Below are positions 1-10,923 of a stretch of 64,000 bases of DNA, one piece after another (position 1 is the first letter of the stretch; each line of letters opens with the position of its first letter). Under the pieces are notes generated by a model that saw only the letters and a list, made by a program, of their open reading frames with translations, made no database searches and had not been told where the DNA came from. The stretch spans positions 1,426,001 to 1,490,000 of the forward strand of contig CM065653.1 in assembly GCA_033220425.1 (NCBI GenBank), given 5' to 3'. The position numbers were made by a program, and so were the translations under genes. This stretch comes from Lepraria neglecta. Its lineage: Eukaryota; Ascomycota; Lecanoromycetes; Lecanorales; Stereocaulaceae.

Positions 1-1
1 T

Positions 2-667
2 ACTGCACCGTGGTGTGGACGTATGGCATTCCCTCGGCAGATCTTTCCTGAGCAGACACTGACAGGTCTTCCAGACTGCAAAAGCCTGGCTCCAATTTGG
101 GAAACCTTGGCTCAAGACTACGCCGCCGAACCCAACGTCCTCATCGCCAAAGTCGACGCTGAAGCCGAGAACGCAAAAGCCACAGCTCAGTCCCAAGGTG
201 TTAGCTCATACCCCACTATCAAATACTTTCCCAAAGGCTCCACCACACCCATGGCTTACGAAGGCGGTCGCACAGAGCAAGACTTCCTCTCCTTTATGAA
301 CGAGAAGGCTGGAACCCATCGCATGATTGGCGGCAAACTCGACGCATTGGGCGGCACAATCCCAAGTCTGGATTCCATCGTTGGCAAACTCACTGGTGGG
401 GAGAGCATTGATAGTCTCTCCAAAGAATTGACCGCGGCAGCTAAGGGACTCAAAGACAAGTATGCGGAATACTATGTCAAAGTGGCGGGCAAGGTGGCGG
501 CGAACAAGGAGTATCTTGAGAAGGAGCTGGCTAGATTGGAGAGCATTATCAAGAAGGGCGGCTTGGCGCCGGAGAAGATTGATGATTTGACGTCGAGGTC
601 TAACATCTTGAGGAAGTTTAAGGGGGAGGAGCCGAGCACAATGGAGAAGATTAAGGAGGAGTTGTAG
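2..667 (+). CDS. protein disulfide isomerase, C-terminal part (thioredoxin + ERp29 C-terminal domain); 5' partial
   Basis: Exons 2-20 and 75-667; the gene enters from the left edge. Removing a 54-nt intron (21-74, CTGAC branch site, acceptor TTCCAG) restores the active site APWCGHC followed by KSLAPIWE, the CxxC motif of a catalytic thioredoxin domain. Without splicing the CGHC is broken. The thioredoxin domain continues to about position 310 (YPTIKYFPKG with the cis-proline). A helical, Lys/Glu-rich ERp29-type C-terminal domain follows. The protein ends in KEEL, an ER-retrieval signal variant also found in ERp29. This two-part arrangement is that of fungal ERp38/TigA-type PDIs, which form and rearrange disulfides in the ER lumen. 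Any first thioredoxin domain and signal peptide lie outside the window. Domain identity is clear; the exact orthologue is inferred. Confidence 0.9.
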   Translation, partial: TAPWCGRMAFPRQIFPEQTLTGLPDCKSLAPIWETLAQDYAAEPNVLIAKVDAEAENAKATAQSQGVSSYPTIKYFPKGSTTPMAYEGGRTEQDFLSFMNEKAGTHRMIGGKLDALGGTIPSLDSIVGKLTGGESIDSLSKELTAAAKGLKDKYAEYYVKVAGKVAANKEYLEKELARLESIIKKGGLAPEKIDDLTSRSNILRKFKGEEPSTMEKIKEEL

Positions 668-1232
668 ATCACGGCTTTGTATGATTAAGTGTATATGAAG
701 GGCTGCTTCTCAGGTGTTCATGTTGCTCGGGACGCGAGACCAGTTCAAAAGGGCCTTTGTACTACCTTAGATTGATGCCGCCTAGGGCTTGTACTTGGTT
801 TAAGAACGCCCTTCTGCTGCTTTTCTCTCACATAATCAGAGCAGGGATTTGAGTTTGGTTTTACTACTTCTACTTCAAAAGACCTTGTGATCTATAGGAT
901 GGCATCCTTGGCTGTCTGAGGCTTTCGAGATATGCCATGAGATACGCAATCAATATATAGATTCTACGAGTTGGCACTTCCCATTGGCTGAACAGAGCGG
1001 GTCCATCGGTACTTCTTGACTGCTTTTCCATCTGCTTCGGCTTCCCTCCTTATTACAAGGTGATTAGAGAAGCAGTGTCACTGTGTTGAGGGTGCAAGCC
1101 CGACGGAATATTCTTACTGCTGCTGCTGCTAATATTCTGAATTCTGTCAGACCCTTGATACATGCTTTCTCGGTACGAAGACAAGCCTCATGGCGAAATG
1201 TAATGGTTGTCCCAATCTATAATTTCTTTGCC
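668..1232. other. intergenic, convergent 3' ends
   Basis: Spacer between the PDI stop codon and the 3' end of the interrupted gene on the minus strand. It must hold both 3' UTRs. I see a short CTG-rich run near 1120-1135 (tgctgctgctgct) and no convincing coding or RNA feature. The plus-strand reading frame at 1083-1514 overlaps the better-supported minus-strand gene and is not kept. Confidence 0.5.
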
Positions 1233-1811
1233 TTATTTACTAGGACTATTCCACAGCTTCACGGAATCTCCTTCGTCGACCACCCATGTCCACGCCGAAA
1301 ACCCGCCTCCACTGACTGGGTAATTAACTTCGATCTTAGCATTCATGGTCACGCCCTGTGCGGGGTCGCGGTTGAAGAAGAAATCGTTGCAGATATCAAT
1401 GGTCTCCCGCTCTTGCAAGCGATACAAGAACTTCTCCATAATCTCCGGTTCCTCTATGTACCGATGCCCGCCATATTCGACGCAATTGGTGTCCCACTTG
1501 AAATCAATTATTGACCCCTCTTTGCTTTCGCGGCGCTTGACCGGTCCTTTGTCCTGGTTGCAATAGTCTATGGTGACGAATTTCTCGACGCCTTGCTTCG
1601 GGTCTTCACCCAAGTTCTCGTTGCAGATGTAGAATTCGGTGTGGTTGTAGATTTGCTCCCAGGCGAGTCTTTAGGCTTTGTCGTTTGTGATTTCTTTGTC
1701 TCCATAGACTATCCTCCTAATGCCCATTCGGCCTGGCCTGTCAGATCGCCTGCAAAGAATTATTAGATTGCGTGCGTGCGAGAGAGGCAGGGGGGGATTC
1801 AGCACTTACAT
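1233..1811 (-). pseudogene. small unknown protein gene with one in-frame stop; start codon split by an intron
   Basis: Proposed exons are complement 1811-1810 and 1749-1233. An intron (1809-1750, donor GTAAGT, CTAAT branch site, acceptor TTTGCAG) joins AT to G and so creates the ATG. The frame then runs 172 codons to the stop at 1233, apart from a single TAA at 1671-1673 (codon 27). Coding quality continues on both sides of the stop (RRIVYGDKEITNDKA, then RLAWEQIYNHTEFYICNEN), so a substitution such as Tyr TAT/TAC to TAA would explain it. A TATATA box lies just upstream at about 1851-1856. The product has several Cys and aromatic residues (CNEN, IDYCNQD, TNCVEY, IDICNDFF). I recognise no family and see no signal peptide. 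It is either a recent pseudogene or an assembly/base error; translation could also begin after the stop. Confidence 0.45.
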
Positions 1812-4361
1812 GGCTAGAGGCTCCTAGATATTATTCCAATGGGAGAGCTGTATATAGACTTAATAAGCCCGTAGTATCACAGGAAAGGGCGTCAGGTGGA
1901 TCGATATGGGAACATGTGACTCGAATATGGAGCGCGGAAAAAGTGGAGGTTTCACGGGAGGGAGAGGTGGGGGGACTCAAGAAGAAAACAGGCAATATAT
2001 ACACAATCACACCAGAGCTACTTTGGCCCATGTCAACGGGCAGCTCCGTATGGATTCCGTGTCCATAACTGGACAAAAGTCTTTCATCCGGCTGGTTGAA
2101 TTTGAGGCAAATTACCTGTTCGACGGTGCATGTAAAAGTCTAGCCTGAGCACATAGTACAACAGCGCAGAGGTTCAGCTAGCCTGGAACAGCCACAAGAT
2201 AGGCGACATCTTCATCTGGATTAACACTTCCTTTCAGAAAGTCAACGGAGGATTGCAGCGCCGCTAGGACATGTCCCGACTGCAATTGGCATTGAACAAC
2301 GCACAGTTAGGAATCTGGAATCACACCATTGCCCTAGCACATTATTGTATCTTGAGGCTAACATGAAGCAGTCTGAACGGATTGAAAGAGACACATTTCT
2401 CTGTGGAAGAGTCCATGGTTTTGCCTTCGATCCCAAGAGACCACCAGAAGCTTTCTAGAAAAACTTTCAGGGGATTCCTGAGTCCGTCAAGACTCAAGAG
2501 AAGAAAGCGTATTCCCGGCAAAGAAAACATTGCGGCCTGGACCAGAAACTATCCAGGCCCTTGGGCGGGACGATGTCGAAGTCGGCGGCTTTTTTCGGCT
2601 CCTCACCGCCATTTATGAGGGGCCCTACCCTTCGAAACCTTCGCTTCTGACTGATAAGAAGTTGAAAACGATGCTGGCATGAGGAGCATCGAGGGGCATC
2701 TGGCCAAGCCCCCACATCCCCTGGAAGAGCGGTTCTTCCCGTCCCGAAAGCTTGGTTTGGGAGCTTCGATCATGGCTACGTACATATGGCACTGGCTTGC
2801 GCAACCTGACTACTTTTGCTTCTTCCGCACCTCCATAGATTTCTTCCTCAGTATCGATATCCTAGTCTATTACACCCCTATAACTTGACTCTAGGCTGGT
2901 CCCTGACAGATCAAGCAACATGTGGGCCCACAGGGCTATGCGGTCGCCCCGGGAGCTTGTGTCATCCCAGAAAAATGTGCGTCCCCGCCCATGTGTCTTG
3001 CCGTTTGACAGAAGCCACCAACGATGCACCAGCGAATCATATCCTCCCCTCCAAAACCCCTCTCAAAGCGATCAGCACCTTTTCCGTCTAGCACCAACGT
3101 CCCGAACACCGAAGCTTCCGGCTTGGGCTTACATGCTTGCCGCTCGTATGAACTGCCTTACCAGGAAAAAAGGGAAAGGGACTTCCTGCAGCCTTACGCG
3201 AGGGGGGTCCAAACATGGAAAGCTTCATGATAGATTCCGTTTTGGCGTCCATGACAGCAGGTGGGTCTTATTGTGGGCCTTGACCTGAAATCTAGGGCGC
3301 ACACATACCATGTCTTATGGCGTTTGGGGGCCACATCATGGAACAAACTCTGATCTGAGAGACGTGGAGAGTACGTAAGATACATCACGTCTCATGCGTA
3401 GTTGGAGCATGTTTGCCTGGGATGGCATTGAAAGAGGCTGACGAGAAAGCGGTACGAGTGATGGATTAAAGAATTAACGTGGGGAAGGAACGAGGTGAAG
3501 CAATGCTAACATGAAGAGAAATCGATAGTAATAATAATCGAGCTTGTGAACCATAGTCTTCATAAGACCTGACGTGCGGTATGAATTGATAGAATGTTAC
3601 TAATATTAAAGTCCTAAACTTGGGGAAATTTTCAGCGAATTTTTTGGTCGACAATTGGTAAAGATACAAGTGTGAAAAGTATCAGTTTTGGTGAGGAAAC
3701 GCGAACACTTTTGACCGCCAGCTGTACTATCATGACGCACTCAATCGGGAGCCGGCCCCCATTACCCCCCGTGGCCCAGGAAAGCAGATCGCGGACCTAT
3801 CATCTCATCTCCGGGCTTGAATTCATCTCGGAAGGCTCCCCAAGTGTCTATCCCTCAATCAGCGCCCCTTCAAGCGCAGTTAACGCACCTAAGACCCCTT
3901 TTATCGGGGCTAGATCCCCCCAAACTCCGCATCGGAAGTCTGCCAAATCAGAACCAGCGCCCTTTGCATGGAAGCGCGGATAAAGCACTTAGGGCGTGGT
4001 ATTAAGGGTCTGCGGCACTTGGAGAGCGCCTGGGACTTAGCGCCACCCAATCTCTTTAGCCTTGTCGTTTATCAGCGTCGGAGGATCACCTCCTCAATAA
4101 GCTTGTGTAGTATTAAAGACACTCAGATACATTTGCTTGTTCTTGAGTCGTCTAATTGAAGGGTAGAATACACCGTATGGAAATTTCAGCAGATTCATCT
4201 AAGGTATGATGAAGTTTTTGTAACAAAGTAAGGGAAGAGTGGGTAGATGTAATGCAGTGCAGTGCAATGCAAATCGCTATGCCAAACGTCGAGAAAACCC
4301 AAGAGGAAAGTATAGCAAACATCTGTCTTGTTAGTCCACATTGAAATGTCTCAATAGAGTC
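1812..4361. other. gene-poor 2.5-kb intergenic stretch
   Basis: Upstream region of the interrupted small gene and downstream region of the NLR gene. Six-frame reading gives only short, overlapping frames without domain-like composition. The one supported feature is a solo LTR at 2773-2908. A small run of gcagt/gcaat units lies at about 4253-4270. The stretch is unusually long for this otherwise compact window, which fits an accessory segment. Confidence 0.5.
2773..2908 (+). mobile_element. solo LTR, 136 bp, with 5-bp target-site duplication GATCA
   Basis: The element begins TGGCTACG and ends CCCTGACA, the TG...CA ends of an LTR. It is flanked by GATCA at 2768-2772 and again at 2909-2913. Its last 70 bases, including gatatcctagtctatt, cacccctat and gactctagg, match the 3' parts of the LTRs at 10669-10882 and 10924-11097. 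It therefore belongs to the same family, in the same orientation. No internal retrotransposon sequence lies beside it. Confidence 0.8.
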
Positions 4362-7300
4362 TTATGCAGCCTTCGATTCCTCGGTGCTTGTTTTGATTTT
4401 CACCGCGTCAAGGTCATATTTCCCGCTACTGCCCATCTTCCACATGAAAGGTCTCTTCTCGGTATCATTTCCGAAGTTGACGCTCGTAGCTGCAGGTTCT
4501 TTCATGCCGATGGCAGGGTACAATCGGCCCTTGACATTTTTCTCGAACGCTGGACCTGCTCGTCATTATTTAGCATCCAGTATCATGGGCATCAAAAAGA
4601 CTTTATCATTGATGGATTTGGGCTTCACATGCCTTGCAGTACGCCATTGCGCGTATAAAAGATCGTCCCTTCGACGCCATCCTTGTATATGACACCACAA
4701 CCAATGGTGTCACCTTGGCCGAAAGGACCTTCTGCATAAACACGCTTGTTCAGGTGGTACCAACTATTTGCAAACAGATTACCGTCATCGCCATGATAAG
4801 CGAAGCTAGGAGCTGCCGGATTGTACCAGCCTAGCATCTGATCGAGGCGTGCTGGTTGCGTAGCGAAACCTACGCCGACAATGCTGTCCAGAAGGGATTG
4901 TCAGCCAACATCTGTTCTAAGCTTGAACACGGGTGTGAGGTACTTACGGCTGTAACTTGCCTCCCGCATGCTTCTTGATTTCTATTTCGAAGTAGAAACG
5001 CTGGATGCCGGCCGGGATGGGATGATCTGCAAGTATTGTAGTGGCCTCGACTGCGAATGATTGTTAGCATTCGACGCAAGCTCTCAGGCCCAGTGGAGTG
5101 CTTACTGTCTCCCACAAATTCTAGTTCGCATCCATTCTCGGAGACCTTAATCTTTTCCTTCTTGGTCACCCAACAGCTAGGCCTCAACCCGACCTCAGCG
5201 CCACGTCGTGCCAGTAGGTTCGCAGCATCAGTATGACCATACTGTCTTGCCAGTTGCAAAGGGGTCCAGCCATGATCATCTTGTTGGCTTGGATGGGCCC
5301 TTGCATCGAGAAGCTTTTCGATGACTTGAGTGCTACCTTTAATGGCCGAGGTAGCCATGAGGTTGGCATCATTAGCTGCAGTCGTTCGGTCGCGGTCTAT
5401 CAAGGCCATAATGATACGCTCTCGATCCCCAGACTTGTTCTTGGCCCAGCCTTGGCCACATAGAGCAAGCGCGGTCTCGCCATTCAGATCTGGGATCGTC
5501 GCATCCGCACCTTTTTCGAGCAAAAGGTCGACGACTGCGGCTCTGCCACTGTAGGCTGCCCAGTGTAATGCGGTTCTCTTCTTCTTTGTCTCGAGTGCAT
5601 TGACTGCAACACCGAGGCGTGGTTCCGCGAGCAAGAGATTCACAACCTCAGTATGGCCCCAACCGGCAGCAATGGAAAATGGAGTTCTACCTTCATTCGT
5701 AGCGCCGTTGATATCCTGATGTCCTTGTTCATGCAAGGTGGAAAGCAGAAGTCGAGCGGTCTCGAGTTCTCCATTCCAGCAAGCAATGAAAAATGGCGTG
5801 CGGCCATGCCTGTCTGCCAAGTTCAAAACTGCCTGCCGCTCTGCCAAAAGCTTCACAATATCCAAGTGCCCATTTGCACACGCAATGTGCAAAGCGGTCT
5901 TTCCCGAATCCTATAGAAGATCAGCATACATGTACATGCGAAACGGACGACGCGGATGACAGAGTCTAGATTAGGCATCTGCAAGGCAAATCTTGTACTC
6001 ACATCATTGTCGTGTATATCAGCCCCATGGTCGAGCAGTATTCTGGCCCCATGAGTGTTCCCTTGAGCACATGCACCATACAACGGCACTTTTCCTTCGT
6101 CAGTGACTTGAATAAAGCGCCCGAACCCAGAAAGACGACTTACTTTTTGACTCGTTGTCTTCTCTATTGACCTCAGCACCGTTTTCGAGGAAAGCATTCA
6201 AGAGCTCCAAAGGGAGGTCATCTTGATACATCAATCTGTGAAGCGGACTGTCCCCCCAACGATCGGCTACATTGATATCGCTATGAGCCTCCAGTAAGGC
6301 TGTGAGGATCTCCACGTCCTTGCCCTCAAAGCAAAAGTAGTGCATAACGTTTAACCCATAGGCGTCCATCATCTTGCAGTCTGCGCCGTACTCAAGCATA
6401 AGCTTGACGCCCTCCAGATTAGGTTTCTGCCAAAGTAGCTTGTGGAACGGAGGCGGGTAATCTTTCGCCGAGTTAGGATCAGCCCCATGTTTCAGTAAGA
6501 GTTGGATCAGTTCTGTGTTCTCATCTGCTGCAAACCATAGAGCTGACCGGCCGTCCTTCAATTTCGCTGTCACTGGCTCTCCTCGATCTATCAGTACCTT
6601 GGCTAGACCGGTCAAGCCATAGCAAGAGGCCACTTGGAGCGGGCTCAGAAATGTTGGATTACTGTCGTCGCCGTCGGACCAGTCGATGCCCTCCACATAA
6701 TGCTGCTGCCAGGCCCTAAATGCCTTTTGGCTATCACATAAGAATTGAACAGCCAAGTGCCACAATTCTTTCCAGTCACCACTATGCTCCCGTTCTTCCG
6801 GAGTCCAGAGATTCTCAGCCATCTGCAGATGGTCTTGCCAATAAGTGAGCTCATACCGTCTAGGCTTCGTGGTATCTTGCTCATTATCTACCGAGATTTC
6901 AGGAATACCTGTCACCGGTTGCTCGTCCTCATAATCGTCATCTTCATATGGATCTGCATCGGGATCATCAGACGCTTCTGGGGCGTCCCCGGCTGCTTGC
7001 TCAGGTGAGTCCCCATTGGTGTCATCTTGAAGGGCTCCAGAACCTTGTTCCGGGTCCTGGTCTTTAGACTGCATATCCGAAGCTGCCCTGGCATCATCAA
7101 CATTGACCAAGTCCGGGGACAATTGGCTTCCAGTCGAGCGGGATATCTGCCCGTCCGTAGGGATGTCGGCATTGCCCGGGAGTGAAGATGCCATACCGGC
7201 TGAATCTTGCGGAGCAGGGTCATGGTTCGAACCGCTCTCACTGTTGATGCTAGCATCCTGCATACCATCCATCGTGTCGTTCGCTGTTTTGTGTGGCGCG

Positions 7301-9689
7301 TCCGGCTCGGTAGGTTCCGGGTGCGAGGCCTTCTCGCTCTCATCTAGTAGGTATCGCCGTTGAAACAATGGCGAATTAAGATGCTTGACTGCAGGTCAAG
7401 CTTGTCAGGCGGCGATTCCAAAAGCACTCATTGACCACTTACAGATTGTGATCGCCATGCGAAGATGCCCCTCCTTTTCCGACAGTCTCAAAGGCCGATC
7501 AGCCGCTGCCTTCAATTTACAATTGGCGCATAGGTCATCCGCGCAATGACCGTTAGCAAAGTCTGCTGAAGGCTCTGATTTGAGAAAAAATTCCTTTACT
7601 GTCGGATGCCTAACCGAAACTCTGTTGTCGGTCACTTCGAGGAAAGTGTTGCTCCCTGCTTTTCGTATTTGATCACGGGTTTGTCCCATCAGAGCGTCTT
7701 CCTTAGCGTCGTATGGATTCTCGTTGTTTCCTTCCACGCCCTCTGAATATGCACGACTGTAAGCATCCATGACTTCCGCAATAGTGGGATCATTGATGCA
7801 GAAGATGCTCCAGGTCAGACCCACGTTCAGAAGGTCCAGGTAATCTGGGTCCGTCTTGCGAAAGGCCTGTTGGTAGGAGTTATCCAGCCCATCAGGAAGT
7901 TCTGCCAACCTATTCTCTAAAGGGCGGCGCCAAGGCTTTTTCAGGAACTCGATAGCAGGGTCAACACATCGGAAGAGGCCTTTTGCTTTCTTCACAATGG
8001 CTTCGCATGCGAGTGTCCTATCATTTACATCGAGACCGGGTAGGCTGTCAAGTTGGGCTTTTGCCGCTTTCTCAATATCTGGGCCGTTGTGATCCCCAAT
8101 TTTGATTGTAGGTGTTCCCGTGAGATCGTCTCCGAGCTCAGGACGACTGCCAATGACAATCTTCACTCGGTCATCAGACGGAGACAAAATTTCTCGAAAA
8201 GATTTTAATATTTGGGATTCTCTTCGATCGCTACATTCATCCAAAGCATCGATAACTAGGAATACCTTTTTGCTAAGGAGTTGTGCTAGGCTTCTATAAG
8301 CTTCCTCGAACCCAACACTTTTTTCCGACTTCTTTTGCTGAGAACCACTGGATTTCGCGTCAGTGGCTCCTTTCTGGGCAATGAAATTTGAGACAATCTT
8401 GTTTGCTGGATCAAGGATATCTAGCGATTCTGCGGACTGGGCATACTGGTACAGTTGATGCAGAACTTGGTCCCTGATCCTAGCTGCGGTCCGGGTCGAC
8501 TCATCTCCGGATGAACAGAAGAAGTATTGGACCACGTGTTCTTTGCTTTCCCCAAACTCCTGTTGAAGCGTACCGATCACTGCCGACATAAGTATCGATT
8601 TTCCCATACCACCAACGCCAGACACCCAAAGAAGGCTGCCCTCTGCTGATGTACGCCAGGTTTTGTACTCTTCCATGTCAAAGATCCAGTTGCACGTGTT
8701 CGGTTCTCTCCTCGACTGATTGGTTCTGAGCACACTTTCTGCGTCATCAGCTGGTCGGAGAGCCTTTGTGTTTGTGTCGAATAGCTCTTTGGCTTTGTCG
8801 AACGGACTTATTTTCTTCATATCTTTCATCTCTGCTTGAAGTTGTCGGACTTGGTCAGCAAAGATCTTGCTGATTTCTCTAGATGATTCCAGAGTCTCTC
8901 GTATCACGGATAGGTCGGCCATCATAGCTTCCTGGTTGTGAAGCCCCGTTTCCTGATAATATTTGCTAAGTTGAGCCGTCGCCGTGTTGGCGTAGCCCCC
9001 CATAGTCTTGTCACTTTGTTTAATGCTGTCGATCATAGGTTGGAATTTGGCCGAAGCGCTGCTCAAAAGCCCCTTAACAAATCTCACTACAACATATTAG
9101 CAGTGATAAATCTCTGCGCGTAGAAAGTGAGCTTACTGCTCATTTTCGTTCCCATCTGCTTCTTCATCGCATAGCTGAACTCTAAGATATCCGTGTAGAT
9201 CTGAGGTATGAACTCCACCACCTTCTGGTGCACCTCCTGAAACTCTTCTGGTCCCTTGTGACCTCCCCACATCCTACCGTATACTCGACAATTGATGAGA
9301 ATTCCAATGATGTCCGCAGCAGCGCCACTGAAGATGCTGAAAGTGGCGTAGTCGTCCTCCACCGAATGCAGGCATAATCGTATTCCACTCCATACCAAAC
9401 CTACGCTTTCCGGTGCCGATTTCATAGCAAGGTCGCCAACTTTCATGAAAGCTTCCATCTTAGACAAGATTCCTCCTATGCCTGGCGCATATTGCTTGGG
9501 TGCTCGTATCTGAGCCTGAAGACAGGAGGCTTTGGCTTCTTGTGGCGTAGACTGTTCGGCAAGGAATTCTCCAAGACTGCGCTTGTTCGAATGGCCTTTC
9601 TGGTACTGAAACGCGTAGCGTGCTGCCTTCCAGTTCTCAGCTTCAAAGTTCAGCTCAGCTTCGCTGAATGTCTCCATCGTAGAAACCAT
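4362..9689 (-). CDS. NLR-like STAND protein: N-terminal fungal domain, NACHT, ankyrin repeats, SPRY
   Basis: Eight exons on the complement: 9689-9137, 9086-7443, 7388-6144, 6094-6003, 5910-5106, 5050-4948, 4883-4633 and 4555-4362. They join in frame to 1628 codons. The N-terminal ~180 residues resemble the helical domain before NACHT in many fungal STAND proteins. The NACHT core has the P-loop GVGGMGKS near residue 341 and Walker B VFLVIDALDE near 459. A long acidic linker leads into about 15 ankyrin repeats (for example DRWGDSPLHRLMYQ, GKTALHIACANGHLDIVKLL, TPLQLARQYGHTDAANLL). The last ~210 residues form a SPRY domain (RFYFEIEIKKHAGG, VGFATQPARLD, TIGCGVIYKDG, GRLYPAIGM). Intron 7 is of GC-AG type. 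NACHT proteins are signal-dependent oligomerising ATPases used by fungi in self/non-self recognition and programmed cell death. Ankyrin and SPRY parts would be ligand-binding; that role is inferred. All key residues are intact, so the gene looks functional. Confidence 0.9.
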
Positions 9690-10103
9690 GTCGGATTGTA
9701 GCGAGAGAAAGAGGAGGTAGAAGGTGGAGAGGGTAAGCGTAGGAGTTCTTGACTTATTAGCAAGCTAGTCAAGAGCAAAGGTATGTTTGTTATCGTCCAT
9801 TGAGGCAGTGCATAATCAACAGTATACTAGCTGTAGTAGCGCCAAGTGTAGAGATCAGTTGAAAGATTGTTCGAGCCTCTCACCCCGAGTCCACCGCGGT
9901 TCGAGGCCATGGCCGAATTATGTAGAGAAGTTGGTAGATCACCAGACGTGACCAGGTAACGAGTTTTCAGCTCGCGGGGGCCGCCGGACGCCTGAGCTGA
10001 GCCAGGGACACTGGAGGCGCACCAATTGCAGCACACATGCTGGGTCAGCTCGGCGTACTTATAAAACAAGCCAAATTTCTTGATTCAATACTATATTAGT
10101 ACT

Positions 10104-10210
10104 GTTAAAAATAATTTGCAAAGTGAGGCCCCTAAAAGCCCCCTAAACTAGCCCCTAAACTAGCCCTTTAGGGGCTTTTAGGGCTCCCCACTTTGCAAAG
10201 TATTTTTAAC
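10104..10210. repeat. foldback (MITE-like) element with ~45-bp inverted arms
   Basis: The left arm starts gttaaaaataatttgcaaag and the right arm ends ctttgcaaagtatttttaac. The arms pair over about 45 bases with a few mismatches and include an inner ggggcttttaggg / cccctaaaag block. The centre carries two tandem copies of tagcccctaaac. The transcript or single strand would form one long hairpin. No transposase and no unambiguous target duplication are visible, so it is either a small MITE or another foldback repeat. Confidence 0.7.
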
Positions 10211-10253
10211 ACGATTTCAACAAGTACAGATCACGTCCCCACCTACGCCTACA

Positions 10254-10384
10254 TGTTACGGTTATTGCATGCATGCAATCCTTATGGTATGCCTGCGTGC
10301 CTTCAGTACTAGCGGCTTGGCGCACTCTCTATAGAACACTCAATATTATTCAACACTCATATAGAGAGCTTCTTTCTCCTGACA
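10254..10384 (+). mobile_element. solo LTR, 131 bp, with target-site duplication CTACA
   Basis: Begins TGTTACGG and ends TCCTGACA. It is flanked by CTACA at 10249-10253 and 10385-10389. It shares the block ctagcggcttggcgc with the LTR at 10669-10882 and contains tatagaacac and catatagagag near its 3' end. The termini are near-inverted (TGTTAC/TGACA), as expected for an LTR. There are no internal coding sequences. Confidence 0.8.
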
Positions 10385-10668
10385 CTACACGTCTCTCTCC
10401 ACCCCCAGCCAACCTGCGTCTCGAGCAAGCCTATAAGGCCTAGACAGCTACTAATAACAAGACCTCTATACGAAAGATTGCTTAGTGCTGAATTTGTTAG
10501 CGCAGGCCACCTTGGGGGTATGCTGACTAAGCAGAGCTAGAAAGGTAATTGGAAGGGTGAAGGCATTATGATCGATGTGTCAAAGCGAAGCATATAGTAG
10601 TGTTAGCGCAGGCTACCTTGGAGTATGCTGACTAAGCAGAGCTAGAAAGGTGATTGGAAGGGTAAAGG

Positions 10669-10882
10669 TGTCACGGCTTGGCCATTGCTTGCTTACTGTT
10701 GTTACCGATACGCGTAGTATGGAGCATGGTTATCGAACGTTCGATCATCGCTCAGCGCTCATGGCTAGCGGCTTGGCGCGCCTCTAAGACGCGCAGGCTT
10801 CATGTATCTACCTTCTCTCCTTAGATATGTTCTTCTAGTCATATTACACCCCTATCGACTCGCTCTAGGCAGGCCCCTGACA
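10669..10882 (+). mobile_element. solo LTR, 214 bp, with target-site duplication AAAGG
   Basis: Starts TGTCACGG and ends CCCTGACA, near-perfect inverted termini. It is flanked by AAAGG at 10664-10668 and 10883-10887. The same site without the insertion is seen in tandem units 1 (gggtgaaggcatta) and 3 (gggaaaaggcacta). It contains ctagcggcttggcgc, shared with the 10254 LTR, and a 3' segment with cacccctat and gactcgctctagg, shared with the 2773 and 10924 elements. Confidence 0.9.
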
Positions 10883-10923
10883 AAAGGCACTATGATCGAT
10901 GTGTCAAAGCGAAGCATATAGTA

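Noticed and set aside
1083-1514. 143-codon plus-strand frame
   Set aside because: Antisense to the interrupted small gene, whose minus-strand frame has intron, TATA box and protein-like sequence in its favour.
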